Assembly (NCBI RefSeq): GCF_022771645.1
Contig: NZ_JALFCU010000100.1
Coordinates: forward strand, 1 to 36,848
Source of the DNA: Selenomonas sp.
Lineage (GTDB): Bacteria; Bacillota; Negativicutes; Selenomonadales; Selenomonadaceae
Direction: 5' to 3'
Length of the DNA stretch: 36,848 nucleotides
Of the stretch, positions 7,311 through 15,320 are shown in pieces; position 1 is the stretch's first letter; every line of letters starts with the position of its first letter. Position numbers and translations under genes: made by a program. Under the pieces are notes generated by a model. That model had not been told where the DNA came from, did no database searches, and saw only the letters and a list, made by a program, of their open reading frames with translations.

Positions 7311-8642
7311 ATGCAGGAAAACACGCAGGCCAGCGCGATCGAGCGTTACTTCAAGATCCGCGAGAAGGGCACGTCCGTCCGGACGGAGATCCTCGCGGGC
7401 CTGACGACGTTCATCGCGCTCGCCTACATCATTTTTGTCAATCCGAATATCCTCGCGGAGGCCGGCATCCCGAAGGAAGCGGCCATCGCGTCGACGATCT
7501 GGATCGCTGCGCTCTCGACGATGGTCATGGGCGTTGTCGCCAATTACCCGGTCGCGCTTGCGCCTGGCATGGGTCTCAATGCGTTCTTCGCGTATTACGT
7601 CTGTGGGACGCTCGGCCTGCATTGGACGGTCGCGCTCGGCGCGGTGTTCTTCTCGGGCGTGCTGTTCCTGATCCTCACGGTCAGCCATATCCGCCAGGCG
7701 ATCATCAACGCCGTGCCGCAGAATCTGCGCGTGGCGATCGGCGTCGGCATCGGCCAGTTCATCGCCTTCATCGGCCTCAAGGGCACGGGGCTCATCATCC
7801 CGGACAAGGCGACGTTCATCGGCCTCGGCCATGTGACGAACCCGACGACGATGCTCTCACTGTTCGGCCTCGTGCTGACAGGCGCGCTCATGGCGCGCAA
7901 TATCCAGGGCAGCATCCTCATCGGCATCGTCGTGACGACGCTGCTGTCGATGGTGCTCGGCTATTCGCCCGTGCCGCACGGCATTGGCGACATCATCAGC
8001 ACGAGCCTGCCGCACATGGGCGAGACGTTCGGCCAGCTCGACATCATGGGCGCATGGAACTACGGCATCGTCTCGATCATCTTCACGTTCACCGTCGTTG
8101 AACTTTTCGATAACATGGGCACGCTCATCGGCCTCACGTCGAAGGCGAAGCTCGTGAAGCCGAACGGCGAGATCGAAAACCTCGATCGCGCGCTGACGAC
8201 GGATGCTGTCGGCACGATTTTTTCGTCGATCTTTGGCACGTCGACGGTCACGAGCTACATCGAGAGTGCGGCCGGCATCGCAGCAGGTGGCAAGACGGGC
8301 CTCACGGCCGTCACGGTGTCCATCTGCTTCCTCATCGCGCTGCTCTTCGCTCCGCTCGTCGGCCTCGTGCCGGGCTTTGCGACGGCACCACCGCTCATCC
8401 TCGTCGGCGCGCTCATGATGGCGGACGTCGGCAAGATCAATTTCCAGGATTTCTCCGATGGCCTGCCGGCGTTCCTGACGATCATCATGATGCCGCTGAC
8501 GGGCTCGATCGCGAACGGCTTCGCGTTCGGTTTCGTGAGCTTTGCGTTCATGAAGACGGCGGTTGGCAAATATAAGGAAGTCAGCTGGATTATGTGGCTT
8601 GTGTCGATCGCGTTCATCATCAACCTCGTGATGCGTTCCTGA
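7311..8642 (+). CDS. NCS2-family purine permease (AzgA/PbuG type)
   Basis: A 443-residue polytopic membrane protein that should import adenine, guanine or hypoxanthine by proton symport for purine salvage. The start at 7311 has a strong GAAGGAGG site. AzgA-type signatures are present: an N-terminal RTEILAGLTTFIALAYIIFVNP segment (first membrane helix preceded by a short cytoplasmic tail), PGMGLNAFFAYYV in the third helix, FTVVELFDNMGTL with the acidic residue of the substrate site in TM8, and FGTSTVTSYIESAAG before TM10. This separates it from the uracil/xanthine branch of NCS2. It is monocistronic, with its own promoter and terminator. The exact base transported cannot be decided by eye. Confidence 0.93.
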   Translation: MQENTQASAIERYFKIREKGTSVRTEILAGLTTFIALAYIIFVNPNILAEAGIPKEAAIASTIWIAALSTMVMGVVANYPVALAPGMGLNAFFAYYVCGTLGLHWTVALGAVFFSGVLFLILTVSHIRQAIINAVPQNLRVAIGVGIGQFIAFIGLKGTGLIIPDKATFIGLGHVTNPTTMLSLFGLVLTGALMARNIQGSILIGIVVTTLLSMVLGYSPVPHGIGDIISTSLPHMGETFGQLDIMGAWNYGIVSIIFTFTVVELFDNMGTLIGLTSKAKLVKPNGEIENLDRALTTDAVGTIFSSIFGTSTVTSYIESAAGIAAGGKTGLTAVTVSICFLIALLFAPLVGLVPGFATAPPLILVGALMMADVGKINFQDFSDGLPAFLTIIMMPLTGSIANGFAFGFVSFAFMKTAVGKYKEVSWIMWLVSIAFIINLVMRS

Positions 8643-8664
8643 TTTTTCTTTCGCTGAAAAGCTG

Positions 8665-8702
8665 CAAGCGTGCCAAGAAAATGTTCTTGACACGCTTGTT
8701 TT
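8665..8702 (+). terminator. Terminator of the purine permease gene, overlapping the rplU promoter
   Basis: CAAGCGTGCCAAGAA (8665-8679) pairs with TTCTTGACACGCTTG (8684-8698) with one mismatch and a 4-nt loop, then TTTTG. The TTGACA of the next promoter lies inside the 3' arm. Confidence 0.8.
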
Positions 8703-8715
8703 GCTATGGTATCAT
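8687..8715 (+). promoter_or_regulatory. Promoter of the rplU-prp-rpmA operon
   Basis: A perfect TTGACA at 8687-8692, a 17-bp spacer and TATCAT at 8710-8715. Transcription would begin near 8722 and give a leader of about 120 nt. Confidence 0.82.
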
Positions 8716-8721
8716 TCTCAA

Positions 8722-8841
8722 ATGTAAGCGCGAAAAGTGCGCTTTGATCGGGCACGTGTGCCCGTTCCCCAACCGCACGACGAGGCTTTGAAAATGCGAA
8801 AGCTGCCGTAGTCGGCGAGTAATCATCAGGGAGGTGTTTTC
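8722..8841 (+). promoter_or_regulatory. Probable ribosomal protein L21 leader RNA
   Basis: The 120-nt leader before rplU holds two compact GC hairpins, GCGCGAAAAGTGCGC (about 8731-8745) and GGGCACGTGTGCCCG (about 8751-8765), then an unstructured stretch and the GGGAGGTG site. Firmicute rplU genes commonly carry an autoregulatory L21 leader in this place. Position and hairpins fit, but I did not align it to the family model. Confidence 0.5.
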
Positions 8842-9153
8842 ATGTACGCAATCATCAAAACGGGCGGCAAGCAGTACAAGGTTTCCGAAGGTGATGTCAT
8901 CACGGTCGAGAAGCTCGCTGCCGCAGAAGGCGAAGCTGTGACGTTTGACGAAGTCCTGACGGTCGTGAACGATGCTGATGTCAAAGTCGGCAAACCGGTC
9001 GTCGAGGGCGCGAAGGTCACGGGCAAAGTCGAGGCTCAGGGCAAAGGCAAGAAGATCCGCATCTTCAAGTACAAGGCGAAGTCGAACTATCGTCGCCGCC
9101 AGGGTCATCGTCAGCCGTTCACGAAAGTCGTCATCGAGAAAATCGAAGCGTAA
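8842..9153 (+). CDS. rplU: 50S ribosomal protein L21
   Basis: A component of the large ribosomal subunit that binds 23S rRNA. The 103-residue product has the family start MYAIIKTGGKQYKVSEGD and the C-terminal basic segment KIRIFKYKAKSNYRRRQGHRQ that contacts RNA. The start at 8842 follows GGGAGGTG. It is the first gene of the conserved L21-Prp-L27 cluster. Confidence 0.99.
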   Translation: MYAIIKTGGKQYKVSEGDVITVEKLAAAEGEAVTFDEVLTVVNDADVKVGKPVVEGAKVTGKVEAQGKGKKIRIFKYKAKSNYRRRQGHRQPFTKVVIEKIEA

Positions 9154-9159
9154 TCTTCT

Positions 9160-9474
9160 ATGATTACGGTTACGATTTTGACACAAGAGGACGGGAAGAT
9201 CACCGGTTTCAGCGCCGAAGGCCACAGCGGCACGGCGCCACGCGGCGAGGATATCGTCTGCGCGGGAGTCTCGTCTCTCACGGATTCTGCATACCTGGGC
9301 ATCACGGAGTACCTGCATCGAAATGTCATCTCCACAGACTCGAGCGGAAAGCTCCACATGGTGCTCGAGGGACGTCCGGACGAACGGACGGAAGCCATCC
9401 TCGAAACTATGCTTCTCGGGCTTACGGCCATCGCCGAAGCGTATCCGAGAGCTCTACGTATCATCAAATCGTGA
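9160..9474 (+). CDS. prp: Ribosomal-processing cysteine protease Prp
   Basis: Prp removes an N-terminal extension from ribosomal protein L27, a step needed for ribosome assembly in Firmicutes. The 104-residue product has the catalytic dyad in the expected context: His22 in EGHSG and Cys34 in DIVCAGVSSL, at the same positions as in Staphylococcus aureus Prp. It lies 6 bp after rplU and 15 bp before rpmA, so the protease is made together with its substrate. The L27 encoded next carries the matching cleavable extension. Confidence 0.95.
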   Translation: MITVTILTQEDGKITGFSAEGHSGTAPRGEDIVCAGVSSLTDSAYLGITEYLHRNVISTDSSGKLHMVLEGRPDERTEAILETMLLGLTAIAEAYPRALRIIKS

Positions 9475-9489
9475 GTGAGGTGAAAACAC

Positions 9490-9780
9490 ATGTTCATGTT
9501 CGATCTTCAGCGCTTCGCGCATAAGAAGGGCGTCAGCTCGACGCGCAACGGCCGCGACAGCGAGTCGAAGCGCCTCGGCGTCAAGGAGCATGCCGGCACG
9601 GTCGTCACGGCGGGCAGCATCCTCGTGCGCCAGCGCGGCACGCATTTCCATCCGGGCCACAACGTCGGCATCGGCAAGGACGATACGCTGTTCGCGAAGG
9701 TGGCCGGCAAGGTCGCTTTCGAGCGCAAAGGCAAATACAACCGCCAGGTCAGCGTCTACACGGCGGAAGAGGCTATGTAA
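9490..9780 (+). CDS. rpmA: 50S ribosomal protein L27 with cleavable N-terminal extension
   Basis: L27 reaches into the peptidyl-transferase centre with its N-terminus. The 96-residue product starts MFMFDLQRF followed by AHKKGVSSTRNGRDSESKRLG. The nine residues before Ala are the Firmicute-type extension with the Prp recognition pattern LQxF; cleavage after Phe9 would expose AHKKG, the mature terminus equivalent. The start at 9490 has GTGAGGTG upstream. A terminator follows, ending the L21 unit. Confidence 0.98.
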   Translation: MFMFDLQRFAHKKGVSSTRNGRDSESKRLGVKEHAGTVVTAGSILVRQRGTHFHPGHNVGIGKDDTLFAKVAGKVAFERKGKYNRQVSVYTAEEAM

Positions 9781-9794
9781 CAGCCGGAATAGGG

Positions 9795-9832
9795 ATACCT
9801 GCGCTGCCAGTTTGGTGGCGCGGGTATTTTTT
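9795..9832 (+). terminator. Terminator of the rplU operon
   Basis: ATACCTGCGCTGCCA (9795-9809) pairs with TGGTGGCGCGGGTAT (9813-9827) using three G-U pairs, followed by a T run to 9832. It sits only 19 bp before the obg start, so some read-through may supply obg. Confidence 0.8.
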
Positions 9833-9850
9833 GTATATAAGGAAAGCATT

Positions 9851-11134
9851 ATGCAATTCATTGATAAAACAAAGGTCATCGTCAAGGCCGGCGACGGCGG
9901 GCACGGGAAATCTGCGTTCCGCCGCGAGAAGTTCGTGCCGAAAGGCGGGCCGGCCGGCGGCGATGGCGGGCGCGGCGGCGACGTGATTTTCCGCGTCGAC
10001 CCGAACATGAACACGCTGCTCGATTTTCGCTATCATCGGAAGTTCAAGGCTGCGAACGGCGAGAACGGCGACATCAAGAACATGTACGGCGCGAACGCGG
10101 AGCCGTGCATCGTGAAAGTCCCGCCCGGGACGACGGTGCGCGACGAGGCAACGGGCGAGCTCATCGCCGACCTCACGGAAATCGGGCAGGAAGCCGTCGT
10201 CGCGAAAGGCGGCCGCGGCGGCCGCGGCAATGCGAAGTTCGCGAATGCTGCGAACCGTGCGCCGACGTTTGCGGAGTTCGGCGAGCCGGGCGAGTCGAAG
10301 AATCTGATCCTCGAGCTCAAGCTCTTGGCAGACGTCGGCCTCGTCGGCTATCCGAGCGTCGGCAAGTCGAGCCTTGTCGCGGCGGTATCGGCCGCGCGTC
10401 CCGAGATTGCGGACTATCATTTCACGACAATCACGCCGGTGCTCGGCGTTGTCAAGACGGACTATGAGAAGAGCTTCGTCATGGCCGACATCCCTGGCCT
10501 CATCGAGGGCGCGGCGGATGGCGTCGGCCTCGGGCATGACTTTTTGCGCCACGTCGAGCGCACGAAGCTCATCCTGCATATCGTCGATGCGTCCGGCATC
10601 GAGGGACGTGACCCGGTCGATGACTACTATAAAATCAACGCGGAACTGCAGAAGTACAGCGAAAAAATCGCGAAGCGCACGCAGATCCTCGTCGCGAACA
10701 AGATCGACCTGCCGGAGGCGGAGGAACATCTGCCGGCGCTGAAGGCGCTCGCCGAAAAAGAAGGCATGAAATTCTTCGCGATTTCCGCCGCGACGCACAA
10801 GGGGCTCAAGGAGCTCATCGCCTACGTCGGCGAATGGCTCGATAACTACGTCGAAGAGCCGGAGGCGACGGAAGACGCGGTCGTCTATGATGAGGACGCA
10901 GCGCGCGAGGCGGAGAAAGTCACCATCACGCGCGACGATGCCGGCGATTTCGTCGTCTCGGGCAAAGCGCTCGAGAAGCTTGTCGCCATGACGAATTTCA
11001 ACAACGACGAAGCCGTGCGCCGTTTCCAGTACATCTGGCGCATCAAGGGCATTGACGAAAAATTGAAAGAACGCGGGATAAAGGAAGGCCAGACCGTCCA
11101 CATCGGCGAGATGGAATTCGAATACCGCGAGTGA
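9851..11134 (+). CDS. obg: GTPase Obg/CgtA
   Basis: An essential GTPase that binds the 50S subunit and links ribosome assembly with stress responses. From the ATG at 9851 (AAGGAAA site) the product is 427 residues with all three domains: the Gly-rich Obg domain (residues 1-158, with KAGDGGHGKSAFRREKF and GGRGGRGNAKF), the G domain (P-loop GYPSVGKSSL near residue 166, switch region, NKIDLPEA), and the C-terminal OCT domain (about 350-427, VVSGKALEKLVAMTNF). The longer upstream reading frame overlaps rpmA and is not family sequence. It follows rpmA as in most Firmicutes. Confidence 0.98.
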   Translation: MQFIDKTKVIVKAGDGGHGKSAFRREKFVPKGGPAGGDGGRGGDVIFRVDPNMNTLLDFRYHRKFKAANGENGDIKNMYGANAEPCIVKVPPGTTVRDEATGELIADLTEIGQEAVVAKGGRGGRGNAKFANAANRAPTFAEFGEPGESKNLILELKLLADVGLVGYPSVGKSSLVAAVSAARPEIADYHFTTITPVLGVVKTDYEKSFVMADIPGLIEGAADGVGLGHDFLRHVERTKLILHIVDASGIEGRDPVDDYYKINAELQKYSEKIAKRTQILVANKIDLPEAEEHLPALKALAEKEGMKFFAISAATHKGLKELIAYVGEWLDNYVEEPEATEDAVVYDEDAAREAEKVTITRDDAGDFVVSGKALEKLVAMTNFNNDEAVRRFQYIWRIKGIDEKLKERGIKEGQTVHIGEMEFEYRE

Positions 11135-11139
11135 CCCTG

Positions 11140-11187
11140 CCTCCCCCTTAGGGGGAGGTGCCGAGCGAATGCGAGGCGGAGAGGGTA
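11140..11187. repeat. Palindromic intergenic repeat, copy 2
   Basis: CCTCCCCC (11140-11147), TTA, GGGGGAGG (11151-11158), followed by a GCG/CGC-rich second hairpin and GGAGAGGGT. It has the same plan as 2966-3011 and lies between obg and yhbY. Confidence 0.6.
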
Positions 11188-11227
11188 GCGCATGGTGCGA
11201 TTCACGATTCTATCGAAAGGAACACAT

Positions 11228-11530
11228 ATGTTAAAAAATTCCCTGACGGGCAAGCAGAAGAGCTTCCTCCGCTCGGAGGGCATGAAGCTCGAACCCGTCG
11301 TCATGATCGGCAAGGACGCCGTGACGCCGGCCGTCGTGCAGTCGGCGCGCGACGTCATCCGGAAGCGCGAGCTCATCAAGGTGCGCGTGCTGAACAATTG
11401 CCTCGAAGACACGGACACCGTCATCACGATGCTCGCCGAGCGCTGCGACGCGAACCTCGTGCAGATCAAAGGAAACACAGGGCTTTTGTTCCGTCGCAAC
11501 TTCGACAAGCCGAAGATTGAGCTGCCATGA
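11228..11530 (+). CDS. yhbY: RNA-binding protein YhbY (CRM domain)
   Basis: A small CRM-domain protein that binds pre-50S particles. The start at 11228, after AAAGGAAC, gives 100 residues, the family length; the longer frame from 11192 adds unrelated residues. The family start LTGKQKSFLRSEGMKLEPVVMIGK carries the GKxG-like loop, and GNTGLLFRRN ends the domain. The stop overlaps the proB start (ATGA), so the two are translationally coupled. Confidence 0.93.
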   Translation: MLKNSLTGKQKSFLRSEGMKLEPVVMIGKDAVTPAVVQSARDVIRKRELIKVRVLNNCLEDTDTVITMLAERCDANLVQIKGNTGLLFRRNFDKPKIELP

Positions 11531-12684
11531 CGGAGCGCAAGGAAAACATCACGGAAGCGCGCCGTCGTCTGCGCGACGCGAAGCGCATCGTCGTCAAGGT
11601 CGGTACGTCGACGCTCGCGTACGGTCCGGGGCGCATGAACCTCTACAATATCGAGCGCCTCGTGCGCGGCCTCGTCGATGCGGCGAACCAGGGCAAGGAA
11701 ATGATCCTCGTCTCGTCCGGCGCGATCGCGGCAGGACTCTCGCGCCTCGGCCTCACGGAAAAGCCGGCAGGCATCCCCGAGCGCCAGGCCATCGCGGCCA
11801 TCGGGCAGGGCATGCTCATGCACATCTACGAAAAGATTTTCGCGGAGTACGGCAAGCTCGCGGCACAGGTGCTCTTGACGCGCGAAAACTCCGTGCGACA
11901 CAACCAATACAGCCATTCGCGCGACGCACTGCGCGCCATGATCGCCATGGGGGCAATCCCCGTCGTCAACGAGAACGATGCCGTGACGGTCGACGAAATC
12001 AAGATCGGCGACAACGACCAGCTCTCGGCGACCGTCGCGACGCTTGTCGATGCGGAGGCTTTGATCATCCTCTCGGATATCGACGGCCTCTACACGGCGA
12101 ACCCCGCGACGCATCCCGACGCGCGCATCATCGACGAGGTGCCGGAGATCACGCCGGACATCGAGCGCCTCGCGGGCGGCGCGGGTTCTGCCATGGGCAC
12201 GGGCGGCATGATGACGAAGATTGAGGCGGCGAAAGTCGCGATGAACGCCGGCGTGCCGATGGTCATCGCGCCGGGCGCGCGCGACCATGTGATCCGCGAC
12301 GTGCTCGCAGGAGAGCCGATCGGCACGATCTTTCCCGCGAAGGAGAGCCATCTGCGCCTGCGCAAGAGCTGGATCGCGTTCGGCAAGCGCATCGAGGGCG
12401 ATGTCGTCGTCGACCGCGGCTGTGAGAAGGCCATGCGGCAGTGCGGTTCGAGCCTTTTGGCAGCCGGCATCGTTGCTGTCGACGGCACGTTTGGCCGCGG
12501 CAGCACGGTGCGCGTCTTGACGAAGGACGGGCAGGAAATCGCGCGTGGCATCGTGAATTATAGTAACGAGGAAATTGCGGAACTCATGGGACGCCAGACG
12601 AAGGATTTCCCGGCGTCTTTGACACAGGAAGACAATTTCCACGAAGAAGTCATCCATCGCGACAATATGGTCTTGATGGTGTGA
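11527..12684 (+). CDS. proB: Glutamate 5-kinase
   Basis: ProB phosphorylates glutamate, the first step of proline synthesis, and is normally inhibited by proline. The 385-residue product has an N-terminal amino-acid kinase domain (VVKVGTSTL near residue 22, VSSGAIAAG, VNENDAV, KIGDNDQLSA, GTGGMMTKIEAA) and a C-terminal PUA domain from about residue 290. Its start overlaps yhbY by 4 bp and it is followed 23 bp later by proA, making a proBA unit. Confidence 0.98.
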   Translation: MTERKENITEARRRLRDAKRIVVKVGTSTLAYGPGRMNLYNIERLVRGLVDAANQGKEMILVSSGAIAAGLSRLGLTEKPAGIPERQAIAAIGQGMLMHIYEKIFAEYGKLAAQVLLTRENSVRHNQYSHSRDALRAMIAMGAIPVVNENDAVTVDEIKIGDNDQLSATVATLVDAEALIILSDIDGLYTANPATHPDARIIDEVPEITPDIERLAGGAGSAMGTGGMMTKIEAAKVAMNAGVPMVIAPGARDHVIRDVLAGEPIGTIFPAKESHLRLRKSWIAFGKRIEGDVVVDRGCEKAMRQCGSSLLAAGIVAVDGTFGRGSTVRVLTKDGQEIARGIVNYSNEEIAELMGRQTKDFPASLTQEDNFHEEVIHRDNMVLMV

Positions 12685-12707
12685 TGCAGTCGGATAGGAG
12701 TGGTTTG

Positions 12708-13961
12708 ATGGATATCCAGCAGGAAATGATGGCGAAAGCGCAGGCGGCGAAAGCGGCGTCCCGAAAGCTCGCCGTGCTGTCGACGGGCGTGAAGAATGCC
12801 GCGCTCCTCGCGATGGCGGACGCGCTCGAAAAACGCGCGGAGCTCATCCTCGAAGCGAACGCGGCTGACCTCGAAGAGGCGCGCGGCAAAGGCCTCAAAC
12901 GCTCGTACCTCGATCGCCTCATGCTGAACGAAGGCCGCATCCGCCAGATGGCGGAAGGCCTCAGGCAGACGGCGGCGCTGCCGGATCCGATCTGCCAGGG
13001 CGACTACTCGACGGTGCGCCCGAACGGCCTTGAGATCCGCCGCATCCGCGTGCCCATCGGCGTCATCGGCATCATTTACGAGGCGCGCCCGAACGTCACG
13101 GCCGACGCGACGGCGCTCTGCCTGAAATCGGGCAATGCCACCATCCTGCGCGGCGGCAGCGACGCCATCCGCTCGAACACGGCCATCGCCTCACTGCTGT
13201 CGAAAGCGGCAGTGAAGGCGGGTGTGCCCGAGGGATTCCTGCAATTCGTCGACTTCCCGCAGCGCGAGGCCGTCGACGCCATGACGCATATGCGAGGGCT
13301 TCTCGATGTCATCATCCCGCGTGGCGGCGCGGGGCTCATCCGTCACATCGTCGAGAACAGCAGCGTGCCGGTCATCGAGACGGGCACGGGCGTCTGCCAT
13401 GCGTTTGTCGACGAGACGGCGGATTTCGATATGGCGATTCGGATTGCGGTCAACGCGAAGACGTCGCATCCGTCCGTCTGCAACGCGATGGAGACGCTGC
13501 TCGTCCACGAGGCCATCGCGCCGGAGTTCCTGCCGAAGCTCTCGTGGGCGATGGGCGAGAAGCACGTCGAGATGCGCGGCGATGCGCGTGCGCGTGAAAT
13601 CTGCCCGGAGATGAACGAGGCGACGGAAGAAGATTGGTCGACGGAGTACGGCGATTTGATTCTTTCCATCAAAGTCGTGCCGGACCTCGATGCGGCCATT
13701 GCGCATATCAATAAATATAATACGGGCCATAGCGAGACCATCGTGACGAAGAACCTCGAGAACGCGCATCGTTTCCAGCGTGAAGTCGATGCGGCGGCCG
13801 TCTACGTCAACGCGTCGACGCGCTTCACGGACGGCTTCGAGTTCGGCTTTGGCGCGGAAATCGGCATCAGCACGCAGAAGCTCCACGCGCGCGGCCCGAT
13901 GGGGCTCGAGGCGCTGACGAGCACGAAGTATCTCATTTACGGCGAAGGACAGATTCGTTGA
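12708..13961 (+). CDS. proA: Gamma-glutamyl phosphate reductase
   Basis: ProA reduces glutamyl phosphate with NADPH to the semialdehyde that cyclises toward proline. I place the start at 12708, seven bases after GGAG, giving 417 residues, the normal length; the alternative GTG at 12681 overlaps proB and lacks such a site. Family motifs: YEARPNVTADA, KSGNATILRGGSDA, the catalytic Cys258 in HPSVCNAMETLL, and ARGPMGLEALTS near the end. The stop overlaps the start of a small downstream gene. Confidence 0.98.
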   Translation: MDIQQEMMAKAQAAKAASRKLAVLSTGVKNAALLAMADALEKRAELILEANAADLEEARGKGLKRSYLDRLMLNEGRIRQMAEGLRQTAALPDPICQGDYSTVRPNGLEIRRIRVPIGVIGIIYEARPNVTADATALCLKSGNATILRGGSDAIRSNTAIASLLSKAAVKAGVPEGFLQFVDFPQREAVDAMTHMRGLLDVIIPRGGAGLIRHIVENSSVPVIETGTGVCHAFVDETADFDMAIRIAVNAKTSHPSVCNAMETLLVHEAIAPEFLPKLSWAMGEKHVEMRGDARAREICPEMNEATEEDWSTEYGDLILSIKVVPDLDAAIAHINKYNTGHSETIVTKNLENAHRFQREVDAAAVYVNASTRFTDGFEFGFGAEIGISTQKLHARGPMGLEALTSTKYLIYGEGQIR

Positions 13962-14107
13962 TCCGCGCGATTCTGCGCACGTTTCGCCAATACTACGCGA
14001 CGGCGCATGGCCGTCATGATGTGCGCGACGATGCGCGGGCGGCCGCTTGCATCGGCGGGACGATTCTTGTTGTGTTTGTGCTATTGTTGCTGTTCGACGC
14101 TGCGTGA
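13958..14107 (+). CDS. Small single-span membrane protein between proA and nadD (49 residues)
   Basis: A short frame begins at a TTG that overlaps the proA stop (TTGA) and follows a GAAGGA site, so it is placed for translational coupling. The product starts MIRAILRTFRQYYATAHGR, is basic and charged in its first half, and ends in a strongly hydrophobic run (about residues 33-46, TILVVFVLLLLF), a likely single membrane span with the N-terminus inside. It fills nearly the whole gap between proA and nadD with spacing like the real genes around it. I do not recognise a family. Confidence 0.6.
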   Translation: MIRAILRTFRQYYATAHGRHDVRDDARAAACIGGTILVVFVLLLLFDAA

Positions 14108-14122
14108 AAGGATGAAAGAGCG

Positions 14123-14749
14123 ATGGCAGATTCCCGCCGCAAGGTCGGCCTCATGGGCGGCACGTTCGACCCCGTCCACACGGGCCATCTCGTGCTCGCC
14201 GAGGATGTGCGCGACGCGTTCGGCCTGGACGAGGTGCTGTTCATCCCGGCCGCGCAGCCGCCGCACAAGGGCGGCGTGGCGACAGTACCACCGGAGCACC
14301 GCTACGTCATGACAGAGCTTGCGACGGCGTCGAATCCGTTTTTCCGCGTCTCGCGCATAGAGCTCGACCGCAAAGGGCCGAGCTACAGTTGGCTGACCGT
14401 CACGGAACTGCAAGAAAAGTATGGCGCGAGCACGGATTTTTATTTCATCACGGGCTCGGACGCCATCAACTTGCTTGATACCTGGCATCGCGCGGAGGAA
14501 TTGTTGGCACGCTGCCATTTCATCGTTTCCGTACGCGAGGGCGTGCCGCTCGATGAGGCGCGGCTCGCGAAAAGTTTCGGAGCGCTCGCGAAAGAGCACA
14601 TCCATCGCCTCATGACGCCGGCGCTCGAGATTTCCTCGACGGACATCCGCGAACGCATCCGGCGCGGCGCGTCGATCCGCTACATCGTGCCGGACGCCGT
14701 GGCCGATTATATTTCGAAAGAGGGGCTGTACCTTGAGCATGAGCTATGA
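14123..14749 (+). CDS. nadD: Nicotinate-nucleotide adenylyltransferase
   Basis: NadD joins nicotinate mononucleotide to AMP in NAD synthesis. The 208-residue product begins after a GAAAGGA-type site and has GGTFDPVHTGHL (nucleotidyltransferase HxGH motif), PHKGG, the central GSDAINLLDTWH, and the C-terminal ISSTDIRERIRRG (SxTxxR motif). It overlaps yqeK by 17 bp, the usual nadD-yqeK coupling. Confidence 0.97.
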   Translation: MADSRRKVGLMGGTFDPVHTGHLVLAEDVRDAFGLDEVLFIPAAQPPHKGGVATVPPEHRYVMTELATASNPFFRVSRIELDRKGPSYSWLTVTELQEKYGASTDFYFITGSDAINLLDTWHRAEELLARCHFIVSVREGVPLDEARLAKSFGALAKEHIHRLMTPALEISSTDIRERIRRGASIRYIVPDAVADYISKEGLYLEHEL

Positions 14750-15320
14750 AGAGCGCAAGACGCTCCTGGAATCGCGCTTGAAGCCGTCGCGCTTCCGTCA
14801 TTCGCTCGGCGTGGCCGAGACGGCGGCGTTCCTCGCGGGGCGCTTCGGCGTCGACGCGGAGCAAGCACGGCTTGCCGGGCTCTTGCATGACTGTGCCCGG
14901 GAGTTCCCGAACGATGCGATGATCGCGGAGGCAGAACGGCGGCACATCGCCTACGGCCCGGTCGAGCGCGCGATGCCGCTGCTGCTGCATGCATATCTCG
15001 GCGCGGCGCGCGTGCGCGAGTGCTACGATGTCGATGACGATGCCATCTGCCAGGCGATTTACCGCCATACGGTCGGCGGCTCACAGATGACGCGGCTCGA
15101 CAAGATCGTCTGGTTCGCTGACATGATCGAGCCGAATCGGGAGTACCCTGAAGTCGAACTGTTGCGGAAACTTTCGCGCGAAGCGAGCCTCGATGAGATG
15201 CTGCTCGTCGGCCTCACGGAGTCCATCAAGTTCGTCTGTCAGAAAGGCACGATGCTGCATCCGAGCACGATTGCGGCGCGCAACGAGCTGCTGCTCAAGG
15301 GAGTGACATCGCCGGTATGA
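14733..15320 (+). CDS. yqeK: HD-domain Ap4A hydrolase YqeK
   Basis: YqeK symmetrically cleaves diadenosine tetraphosphate, a stress dinucleotide. The 195-residue product has the HD-domain ligands RFRHSLGV, LLHDCARE and the later IYRHTVGG and WFADMIEPNR. The TTG at 14733 has AGAGGGG at a suitable distance; the ATG two codons later is the alternative. It is coupled to nadD upstream and to the LCP gene downstream (ATGA overlap). Confidence 0.94.
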   Translation: MSMSYEERKTLLESRLKPSRFRHSLGVAETAAFLAGRFGVDAEQARLAGLLHDCAREFPNDAMIAEAERRHIAYGPVERAMPLLLHAYLGAARVRECYDVDDDAICQAIYRHTVGGSQMTRLDKIVWFADMIEPNREYPEVELLRKLSREASLDEMLLVGLTESIKFVCQKGTMLHPSTIAARNELLLKGVTSPV

